Assembly (NCBI GenBank): GCA_947377425.1
Contig: CANCFZ010000017.1
Span: 1-19,805, forward strand
Length of the DNA stretch: 19,805 nucleotides
Direction: 5' to 3'
Source: Flavobacteriaceae bacterium
GTDB lineage: Bacteria > Bacteroidota > Bacteroidia > Flavobacteriales > Flavobacteriaceae
Shown: positions 1 to 6,871 of the stretch, piece by piece
How positions within the stretch are numbered: the stretch's first letter is position 1
Layout: every line of letters begins with the position of its first letter
Translations under genes and position numbers: made by a program
Notes under the pieces: model-generated
Databases searched by the model: none
What the model saw: only the letters and a program-made list of their open reading frames with translations
Told to the model about the DNA's origin: nothing

Positions 1-2370
1 TCTTTCAAAGTTCGTCCAGATGCCAATGTAGAAACTTTATTAAAACAATTACCTGGAGTAGAAATCGATGCCGATGGAAAAATCACTGTCAACGGAAAAG
101 AAGTAAACCAAATTCTTGTAAACGGCAAGCCATTTTTTGATAAAGACGGAAAAATCGCATTACAGAATTTACCTTCGGATATAATAAATAAAGTCCAAGT
201 TACTGATACTAAAACCAAAAAAGAAGAGAAAACTGGAGCAACTTCAAGTTCCAATTCAGCAAGTATAAATTTGACAATTGACGAGGACAAAAACAAAGGT
301 TTCTTTGGGAAATTTATGGCAGGAAAAGGTTCCGATAAACGGTATGAAAGTAGTACGTTGATTAATTATTTCAAAAATAAACGTAAAATTAGTGCACTTG
401 CATCGTCCAATAATATCAATTCGATTGGTTTTTCTATGGATGAAGTTTTTGATAATATGGGTGGCGGTCGAAACAGAAATGTTTGGATGCAAGACAACGG
501 CTCTTTTAATATCAACGGAAGGCAATATGGAAGCGGTAAAGGAATTACGCGTTCCAATATGGTTGGAATAAATTATTCAGACGAATGGACTAAAAATTCA
601 GAAACATCGTTCAGTTATTTCTATTCGAGTGCCAACACTAAAAATAATAATAGAACTAATCAAATCAATTTTTTGCCTTCTGGAAATTTCACTACCGATT
701 CTAATTCGAGTTCTATTGAAGACCGATATACTCACAATGCATCTTCGGTTTTTGAGTATAAATTAGACTCTTTGACATCAATTGTTATTGAACCAAATTT
801 TACAAAAGCACATAATAAAAGTGCAAATTTAGCAACCCAAACGTCTTTTGATGCAACCAATGCAACGCTAAATTCAAGTACATCAGATACATCTAATGAA
901 AATGATGCAAATACTTTTTCAAATACATTGTCTTTTACAAAATCGTTTAAAAGAAAGGGAAAATATTTGAGTTTAGTCTTCGAAAATGAAAACGGAATGA
1001 CTAATGATGATAATTATATTAAATCAAATACCATTTTTTATCAAGGTTCATTGCCAAATGATACTCGAAATCAGTTCAATAAATCTAAAAATAAAATAGC
1101 TAATTATAGAACTGAATTTGAATTTACACACCCAGTTACCGATTCGCTTCAAGTCAAAATTGGTTTAGAACATAAATACAATCAGAATAATGATAATAGA
1201 GATTCCTTTGAATTTGATACTACCAATCAATCTTATTCTACTATAAATAGCTTATTAACAAATGCTTTCAATTCTACAGAGCGAACTTTTACTCCAAATG
1301 CTGGTTTAAATTTTAATAGCAAAAAATTCAATTTTAGTTTAGATTTAGGAACTAATATTATCAATTTTAGCAATAATGCTGATTATTTGAGTTTGAACAC
1401 TACATTAAATAAAAATTATGTTGCACCACATGCAAGTGCTTATGGAAGTTATAGATTTTCTAAAACTAAAAATATTTGGGTTAACTACAATTATAATTAT
1501 GATGTACCTTCTGCTAGGCAAATTCTTCCAGTTGAAGATTTGGCAAATCCATTGAATACCTACATAGGAAATTCAAATTTAGAGCTTTCTAAATACCATA
1601 ATTTTTATTTTTCTTACAGAGATTTTGATTATGCTACTCGTTCAGGTTACGGAAGTTATATGGGTGGAAATTTTTATGATAATCAAATAGTTTCCTCAGT
1701 TTCGTATGATATTAATAGAAAGCGAACAACAACTTATGAAAATGTTTCAGGAACATATACATCATGGTTTGGTGTATACTGGAATAAATCCATAAAAAAA
1801 GATGCAAATAAATACAGATTTGAATTGCGATTAAATAACAATTTCGGACTTTCTAAAGGATTTACAGATAGTCAATTGTACAATGCAAAATCGTATAGTT
1901 TTTCGCCAAGAGTAAACTTTACTTATGATTATGGCGAATTGTTAACGATAAATCCTTCCTATAATTATTCTTATAACAGAACAAGTTTTACTAATTATGT
2001 TGTGGATGCAGCATCAAATTTCACGCACAAATTCAATGTTCAAATTACCAGTTATTGGCCAAAAAAATGGACTTTCGGAAACGACTTTGGATATAATTAT
2101 AATTCCAATATAGCAGATGGATTCAAAAAGGATTTCTATTTATGGAATACCAGTTTGTCCTACAGCTTTTTTGAAAAGAAGTTAATGGCAAAAGTAAAAG
2201 TGTATGATTTATTAAATCAGAATCAAAGTGCGACACGAACCATTAGTGCGACGTCAATACGTGATGAAGAAAACGTAGTTTTAAAACGCTATGTAATGTT
2301 TTCTCTAACCTATAAATTAGAAAAGTTTGCTGGTAAAGAAAAAAAATCGGGTAATCGATTTATGTGGTAA
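1..2370 (+). CDS. TonB-dependent receptor-like outer-membrane beta-barrel protein (5' end outside window)
   Basis: The frame is open from base 1 and ends with TAA at 2368-2370, so 789 residues are visible and the start lies upstream. The first ~90 residues read like a TonB-receptor plug: LLKQLPGVEID, then a DGKITVNGK strand, ILVNGKPFF and ALQNLPSDIINKVQV. The remainder is a long run of alternating aromatic and polar strands rich in N, S, Y and F, as in the outer-membrane barrel family 3 proteins of Bacteroidota (OMP_b-brl_3). A carboxypeptidase-regulatory-like domain and signal peptide would be expected in the missing N-terminus. The last strands (VMFSLTYKLEKF) are followed by a short basic tail ending in Trp. 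Likely location is the outer membrane; the substrate cannot be told, and no SusD-type partner is visible downstream. Family call is firm, transport role is inferred. Confidence 0.9.
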   Translation, partial: SFKVRPDANVETLLKQLPGVEIDADGKITVNGKEVNQILVNGKPFFDKDGKIALQNLPSDIINKVQVTDTKTKKEEKTGATSSSNSASINLTIDEDKNKGFFGKFMAGKGSDKRYESSTLINYFKNKRKISALASSNNINSIGFSMDEVFDNMGGGRNRNVWMQDNGSFNINGRQYGSGKGITRSNMVGINYSDEWTKNSETSFSYFYSSANTKNNNRTNQINFLPSGNFTTDSNSSSIEDRYTHNASSVFEYKLDSLTSIVIEPNFTKAHNKSANLATQTSFDATNATLNSSTSDTSNENDANTFSNTLSFTKSFKRKGKYLSLVFENENGMTNDDNYIKSNTIFYQGSLPNDTRNQFNKSKNKIANYRTEFEFTHPVTDSLQVKIGLEHKYNQNNDNRDSFEFDTTNQSYSTINSLLTNAFNSTERTFTPNAGLNFNSKKFNFSLDLGTNIINFSNNADYLSLNTTLNKNYVAPHASAYGSYRFSKTKNIWVNYNYNYDVPSARQILPVEDLANPLNTYIGNSNLELSKYHNFYFSYRDFDYATRSGYGSYMGGNFYDNQIVSSVSYDINRKRTTTYENVSGTYTSWFGVYWNKSIKKDANKYRFELRLNNNFGLSKGFTDSQLYNAKSYSFSPRVNFTYDYGELLTINPSYNYSYNRTSFTNYVVDAASNFTHKFNVQITSYWPKKWTFGNDFGYNYNSNIADGFKKDFYLWNTSLSYSFFEKKLMAKVKVYDLLNQNQSATRTISATSIRDEENVVLKRYVMFSLTYKLEKFAGKEKKSGNRFMW

Positions 2371-2378
2371 AACAAATA

Positions 2379-2413
2379 AAAAAACTCGTTTAGAAATCCT
2401 AAACGAGTTTTTT
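2379..2413. terminator. Bidirectional intrinsic terminator between convergent genes
   Basis: A 15-bp perfect stem (left arm 2379-2393, right arm 2399-2413; core ACTCGTTTAG/CTAAACGAGT) with a 5-nt loop. There is an A-run on its left and a T-run on its right, so it can end transcription both of the barrel protein (plus) and of the lemA/TPM operon (minus). Confidence 0.85.
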
Positions 2414-2465
2414 GTTTTTTAGTATACTATATCCTAACAAGTAAGTTTTCAACTGAACACTGAAT

Positions 2466-3275
2466 TTACCATCCACCGCTAGCGCCACCACCAGAAAATC
2501 CGCCTCCGCCAAATCCACCACCGAATCCGCCACTGCCACCAGAAGATCCTCCGCCGAAACCTCCACCAAATCCACCGCCACTGCTTCTTCCCAAACTACT
2601 TAGAACAATAATGTCTAATAAACTCGGGCTTCCAATTCCTCTTCCGCCATTTCCTTTGTTTCTTGAAATCAAAATAATAATAATAATGAAGATGATAATA
2701 AATACTCCAATTGGCACTCCTTTATCTTTGGTGTCTTGTTTTCGTGTTCCTTTGTATTTACCTTTTACAACTTCAATAATAGCATCTGCACCTTTGTTTA
2801 AACCATTGTAATAACTTCCAGCTTTGAATTCAGGAACAATTACATTTCTGATAATTTCACCACAAATTGCAGCAATTAATTTATCTTCAAGTCCATATCC
2901 AGGTCTGATGCTTAGTTTTCGGTCATTTTTAGCAACTAAAATCATCACACCATTATCTTCTTTGGCCTGACCGATTCCCCACTTTTGAGCCCAATTGGTT
3001 GACAAAACATCAATGTCTTCATTTTTAAGATCATCAATAGTAACTACAACAATTTGAGTTGATGTTGAATCAGAATATTTAATAAGTTTTTCTTCTAATT
3101 GTGATTTTTCACTGTCACTTAAAAGCTTGGCATAATCATAAACTGAAGTTTGAAAATTAGGCTTTTCAGGAATTGTAAATTGAGAAAAAACTAAGTTACT
3201 TCCCAAAAGAAACATCAAGAAAGTAAATCGAAATACCAATTTGTAATTTGGATTTCTATGTTTAGAAGTTTTCAT
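2466..3275 (-). CDS. TPM-domain membrane protein with glycine-rich tail (YgcG type)
   Basis: 269 residues. Residues 1-32 form a signal peptide or signal anchor ending SNLVFSQ. Residues about 43-172 form a TPM domain: VYDYAKLLSDSEKSQLEEKL, TSTQIVVVTIDDL, DNGVMILVAKNDRKLSIRPGYGLE. A hydrophobic segment (about 187-204) is followed by a tail (231-269) made almost only of Gly, Ser, Phe and Ala, ending GGW. This order is that of the YgcG-type TPM proteins found beside lemA. The domain is expected on the outer face of the inner membrane or in the periplasm. Some TPM proteins have been assigned phosphatase activity in plants, but a role in bacteria is not settled, so function is left open. The gene starts 3 nt after the stop of the upstream TPM gene (gga TAA att ATG), so the two are surely co-transcribed and probably translationally coupled. 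Confidence 0.9.
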   Translation of the reverse strand: MKTSKHRNPNYKLVFRFTFLMFLLGSNLVFSQFTIPEKPNFQTSVYDYAKLLSDSEKSQLEEKLIKYSDSTSTQIVVVTIDDLKNEDIDVLSTNWAQKWGIGQAKEDNGVMILVAKNDRKLSIRPGYGLEDKLIAAICGEIIRNVIVPEFKAGSYYNGLNKGADAIIEVVKGKYKGTRKQDTKDKGVPIGVFIIIFIIIIILISRNKGNGGRGIGSPSLLDIIVLSSLGRSSGGGFGGGFGGGSSGGSGGFGGGFGGGGFSGGGASGGW

Positions 3276-3278
3276 AAT

Positions 3279-3716
3279 TTATCCTTTTGATATTTCGTTA
3301 GAAAGTTCGTTTACATCATCATCTTGATGTGGAAAATGGTGTTTTAATTGTTGACCAGCACTCAAAATACCATCAACCAAAGCTTGTTTGTTCTCACCAT
3401 TTTTAAAATGATTCAACATAATATCTTTAGTACTGTTCCAAAAATCATCGGCTACTTTTTCATTGATTCCTTTATCGCCATAAATTGCAAATTGTTTGCT
3501 TTTTATTGCCACATAAATGATAACACCATTTCGGTCTTTGGTATTTTCCATTTTTAGCATATTGAAAACTTCCACTGCTCTATCAATTGGAGCAATGGAA
3601 GTTTCTTTTTCTAAATGTACACGGATTTCGCCCGAAGTATTTTCTTCAGCCAATCGGATAGCTTCAACAATGTCTTCTTCTTCCGATTTAGATAAAAAGG
3701 CTTCTACTTTAGACAT
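3279..3716 (-). CDS. Cytosolic TPM-domain protein
   Basis: 145 residues with no signal peptide and no membrane segment. The whole protein is one TPM domain: AIRLAEENTSGEIRVHLEKE, DRNGVIIYVAIKSKQFAIYGDKGINEKV, FKNGENKQALVDGILSAGQQL. The C-terminus is acidic and His-rich (HHFPHQDDD). Its ATG overlaps the TAA of lemA by one base (TAATG at 3718-3714), a sign of translational coupling. It lies between lemA and a membrane TPM protein, so the operon carries one TPM domain predicted inside the cell and one outside. Function is unknown; the family call rests on the strand pattern and on the neighbours. Confidence 0.9.
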   Translation of the reverse strand: MSKVEAFLSKSEEEDIVEAIRLAEENTSGEIRVHLEKETSIAPIDRAVEVFNMLKMENTKDRNGVIIYVAIKSKQFAIYGDKGINEKVADDFWNSTKDIMLNHFKNGENKQALVDGILSAGQQLKHHFPHQDDDVNELSNEISKG

Positions 3717-4315
3717 TATTTTGTCTCTTTTTTATCAAAATTGAATTCTACATTTGGAGCTTTATCTGCACCTTCAACCGATTTGAAAAAAGCTTTTTCT
3801 TTAAATCCAAAAACACCTGCAAATAAACTATTTGGAAACGTTTTGATATGTGTATTATAAGGTTTTACAGCTTCATTGAAACGAGTTCTTGCTGTAAGAA
3901 TTTGATTTTCGGTGCTAGTTAGTTCCGTTTGAAGATTTAAAAATCCTTGATTAGCCTGCAAACTTGGATAACTTTCAACAGTCACCAATAATCTCGAAAG
4001 CGCACTTTGATTTTGACTGAATTTTTCCAATTGTTCTGGAGTAACATTGCTAGGGTCAATAACTGTTTTTGTAGCATTTGCTCTAGCTTGAATTACAGCT
4101 TCCAAAGTCCCTTTTTCGTATTCAGCAGCTCCTTGAACGGTTTTTACTAAATTAACAATCAAATCATTTCTTCTTTGGTACGAGGTTTCAACATTCCCCC
4201 AAGCTTCTTCAACATCTTGGTTTAATGTTACTGCCGTATTATTAATTCCTTTAAACCACGAGTATCCTATTAAGACTACAGCAGCTAAGATTATCCAAGG
4301 CAAAAATTTTCTCAT
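3716..4315 (-). CDS. lemA: LemA family protein
   Basis: 199 residues, the usual size for the family. There is one N-terminal membrane segment (about residues 5-21, LPWIILAAVVLIGYSWF) with a short basic start. The rest is a helical domain with the LemA signature: LNQDVEEAWGNVETSYQRRNDL, LVKTVQGAAEYEKGTLEAV, ARANATK, and LQTELTSTENQILTARTRFNEAV. LemA proteins are anchored in the inner membrane with a helical bundle outside; their biochemical role is not established. It heads the tightly packed lemA-TPM-TPM operon (1-base overlap with the next gene). The gap to the upstream MerR gene is 68 nt and holds a hairpin, so it may have its own promoter as well as read-through. Confidence 0.95.
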   Translation of the reverse strand: MRKFLPWIILAAVVLIGYSWFKGINNTAVTLNQDVEEAWGNVETSYQRRNDLIVNLVKTVQGAAEYEKGTLEAVIQARANATKTVIDPSNVTPEQLEKFSQNQSALSRLLVTVESYPSLQANQGFLNLQTELTSTENQILTARTRFNEAVKPYNTHIKTFPNSLFAGVFGFKEKAFFKSVEGADKAPNVEFNFDKKETK

Positions 4316-4372
4316 AATTTCTAGTTTTTAAAATTTTATTTATTGTTTTTGTTTATTGATTTATTGTTATGC

Positions 4373-4398
4373 AAAAATCATTCCTAAAGATGATTTTT
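4373..4398 (-). terminator. Hairpin over the end of the MerR gene, possible terminator or attenuator
   Basis: On the minus strand a 9-bp perfect stem (AAAAATCAT / ATGATTTTT) with an 8-nt loop holds the MerR stop codon (TAG) in its loop. The T-run is part of the right arm. It lies between the MerR gene and lemA. AT-rich, so only moderately stable; it may reduce rather than stop read-through. Confidence 0.4.
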
Positions 4399-4716
4399 AA
4401 TATTAGTTAATTCCGCTTTAATTCCCTCTAACTTCGATATAATATCAAATTTATCAAGGGTTTTTTTCTGACCTTCTTTCAAATGCGTTTTCGCACCTTC
4501 CAAAGTAAAACCACGCTCTTTTACTAAATGATAAATCAATGATAGATTTTTTATATCTTCTTGTGTAAACATTCGGTTCCCTTTGGCATTTTTCTTTGGT
4601 TTGAGAATATCGAATTCTTTGTCCCAAAACCGTAGTAAAGAAGCATTAACACTAAACGCTTCAGCAACTTCACCAATAGTAAAATATAATCTGTCTTTTG
4701 ATAATTCTATGTGCAT
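4384..4716 (-). CDS. MerR family transcriptional regulator
   Basis: 110 residues. The winged-helix MerR DNA-binding domain occupies residues about 10-75: YFTIGEVAEAFSVNASLLRFW, DKEFDILKPKKNAKGNRMFTQEDI, then LSLIYHLVKERGFTLEGAKTHL. A short helical tail (about 85-110) probably makes the dimer coiled coil. There is no cysteine anywhere, so it is not a metal-thiolate sensor, and there is no extra ligand-binding domain. It sits between the M23 peptidase (87 nt upstream on the same strand) and lemA. Control of the neighbouring envelope genes is a reasonable inference but not shown by the sequence. Confidence 0.9.
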   Translation of the reverse strand: MHIELSKDRLYFTIGEVAEAFSVNASLLRFWDKEFDILKPKKNAKGNRMFTQEDIKNLSLIYHLVKERGFTLEGAKTHLKEGQKKTLDKFDIISKLEGIKAELTNIKNHL

Positions 4717-4803
4717 AATTTTTAAATTCCAAATTAATAAATTCCAAACTCCAATTTTGATTTTCTTTTTAATTGTACAAACGCTATTAATCGAGTCTCT
4801 ATC

Positions 4804-5781
4804 CTAATCCAATGATTGATTCTCTTGATTTGCTATTTTTGATATGGCAACATATTCAGCCGCCGAAATATTTCCGTAATAAAAATTAATTGGATTGACC
4901 ACTTTTCCATCTTTATGAACTTCATAATGCAAATGTGGTGCTTCACTTCGTCCTGTACTTCCAACATATCCAATAACATCACCACGTTTTACGCGTTGTC
5001 CAGCGTGAACTTTATACTTGCTCAAATGTCCATATAAAGTCAAATAACCATAGCCATGATTTATCTCAATATGATTTCCAAAACCCGAAAGCGAATTGTC
5101 AGCATTCTTAACAACTCCATCGCCAGTTGCATAAATCGGAGTTCCAGTTTTAGCTGTAAAATCCATTCCTTCGTGCATTTTTCGTGCTTTAGTAAATGGA
5201 TCACTTCGGTAACCAAAACCCGATGCCATGTGTTTTAAATCTTCATTTTTGACAGGTTGAATTGCTGGTATCGAACTCAATAGCTTGTTTTTTTGCTTTG
5301 CTAATTTTAATATTTCATCCAATGATTTCGATTGAACTGCCAATGCTTTCGAAATACCATCTACCTTTTCAGACGTATTAATCACCAAATCAGAATTATT
5401 AAATCCTTCTAATTCTTTGTATCTTTTTCTATCAATAATTCCTCTTCGAGTTTCTTTTGAAATAGGAGCAGAGTTAAAATAAACACGGTATAAATTGTTA
5501 TCTCTATCTTCCAAATCGGAGGCTACTTGATCAATATCTTCGATTTTTTTGTTTAAAATTGCATAACTCAACTTCATATTCTCAATTTCTCGCGCCTGAA
5601 TCTTATCTTTTGGCGTTTCAAAATAAGGCGTATTCATCAAAATAACAAAACAAAGAAACCCAAACAAAGCCGACGCAATCAAAAATAACAACGCATAACC
5701 AAACTTTTTCCGCTTTTTTGGACTAATTATTCGATAAGCTAGACTTTCTGGGTCGTAATAATACTTAACTTTCTTCGACAT
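4804..5781 (-). CDS. M23 family metallopeptidase, membrane-anchored
   Basis: 325 residues. A basic cytoplasmic start (KKRKKFGY) precedes one membrane helix (about 28-50), then a helical, coiled-coil-prone region (60-170), then an M23/LytM domain (about 185-300). Zinc ligands of the family are all present: H203 and D207 in HEGMD, and H285 in HLHYEV; H252 in YGHL and H283 complete the active site. With the full catalytic set, it is expected to cut peptidoglycan cross-links (endopeptidase) in the periplasm, in cell growth or division. A closely similar architecture occurs in many Bacteroidota. The gene is divergent from the SRPBCC gene across a 121-nt spacer and lies upstream of the MerR gene. 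Confidence 0.95.
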   Translation of the reverse strand: MSKKVKYYYDPESLAYRIISPKKRKKFGYALLFLIASALFGFLCFVILMNTPYFETPKDKIQAREIENMKLSYAILNKKIEDIDQVASDLEDRDNNLYRVYFNSAPISKETRRGIIDRKRYKELEGFNNSDLVINTSEKVDGISKALAVQSKSLDEILKLAKQKNKLLSSIPAIQPVKNEDLKHMASGFGYRSDPFTKARKMHEGMDFTAKTGTPIYATGDGVVKNADNSLSGFGNHIEINHGYGYLTLYGHLSKYKVHAGQRVKRGDVIGYVGSTGRSEAPHLHYEVHKDGKVVNPINFYYGNISAAEYVAISKIANQENQSLD

Positions 5782-5902
5782 TTCTTAAATTATACTATTT
5801 TTGTAATCGTTTTAAGAATAACAATGGTTATACGAACAAATTTAAGAAATGTTTCAAACTAATCTAGTTTTATTTTTCAAATCAAATATTAAACCCTGAT
5901 TT

Positions 5903-6757
5903 ATGAGTACAGTTAAGGTGTCATCAAATTTTGAAACTTCTAAACAAAAGGTTTGGGAAGCTATTACGAATCCTGAAATAATGAAAGTTTGGTATTTTGA
6001 TTTGTCAAATTTTAAATTAGAAATTGGGAATGAGTTTTCATTTTACGAACCTGATGGAAAAGAGTTTTTTCATAAATGTAAAGTTTTAGATTTTGAAGAA
6101 AACAAAATGTTGCAACACACTTGGACGCATCCTGAGCAATCAAAAGGATGTTCGATTGTAACTTGGACTATTGAAGAATTAGAATCTGGAAAAGTTGAAG
6201 TTACATTAACTCATGAAGGTTTAGATTCGTTTGCTGATGGTGGCGAAAAATTTGCACCAGCCAATTACGAAATGGGTTGGAATGCATTAGTAAAAACCAG
6301 TTTAAGAAATTACCTTTACAACATTAAAAGACTAATTTTTACTCAAGAAATCAATGCTTCTGCAAGTGATGTATGGAATAAAATGTGGGATAAAGATTTG
6401 TATCCAAAATGGGCAACAATTTTCTGTGAAGGAAGTTATTATATTGGAGAAATGGAAATGGGCAATAGAATTCATTTTCTGACTCCAAAAGGCGAAGGAA
6501 TGTTCAGTGATGTTGTCTATATGACTAAAGATAACCTGATGATTTTAAGCCATATCGGAATGCTTTCAGATTTTAAGGAAATGGCACTTGATGCAGAAAC
6601 TGAGCGTTGGACAGGAAGTTTTGAAATATACAGATTGGAAGAAAAAGGCGCAAAAACAATAGTAACTGCCGAAGCAGATTGCGTTGATAAATATGTAAGT
6701 TATATGAATGAAAAATTTCCGTTGGCATTACAAGAATTAAAAAAAATATCAGAATAA
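5903..6757 (+). CDS. Protein with two SRPBCC (AHSA1/START-like) domains
   Basis: 284 residues, about twice a single SRPBCC domain. Residues 1-140 are a typical AHSA1/YndB-like domain: VSSNFETSKQKVWEAITNPE, WYFDLSNF, IGNEFSFY, VLDFEENKMLQHTW, GKVEVTLTHEGL and the closing helix MGWNALVKTSLRNYL. Residues 145-284 repeat the plan in diverged form: FTQEINASASDVWNKMWD, YYIGEMEMGNRIHFL, VVYMTKDNLMILSHIGM, KTIVTAEADC, closing helix YMNEKFPLALQELKK. No signal peptide, so cytosolic. Such folds bind hydrophobic ligands; the ligand here is unknown. It is on the same strand as alaS, 114 nt upstream, with no evident terminator between them. Confidence 0.88.
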   Translation: MSTVKVSSNFETSKQKVWEAITNPEIMKVWYFDLSNFKLEIGNEFSFYEPDGKEFFHKCKVLDFEENKMLQHTWTHPEQSKGCSIVTWTIEELESGKVEVTLTHEGLDSFADGGEKFAPANYEMGWNALVKTSLRNYLYNIKRLIFTQEINASASDVWNKMWDKDLYPKWATIFCEGSYYIGEMEMGNRIHFLTPKGEGMFSDVVYMTKDNLMILSHIGMLSDFKEMALDAETERWTGSFEIYRLEEKGAKTIVTAEADCVDKYVSYMNEKFPLALQELKKISE

Positions 6758-6871
6758 TAAATAAAAATAAAGACTTTATAGAAACTATAGTTTACTATTG
6801 AAAAGTGAAACGACTTTTAAAAAGTATCAAAACTATGTTTCTATGTGGTTAAAAAAAATATAATAAGTATA

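Noticed and set aside
2399..2811. Overlapping ORFs in and opposite the glycine-rich tail region
   Set aside because: Repetitive GGN codons give open frames in all directions; only the TPM frame makes a coherent protein.
6845..6871. GTG start for alaS nine codons upstream
   Set aside because: The added residues (VKKNIISI) match no AlaRS start, and the ATG at 6872 gives the standard N-terminus KSQDIRKAYLNFF.
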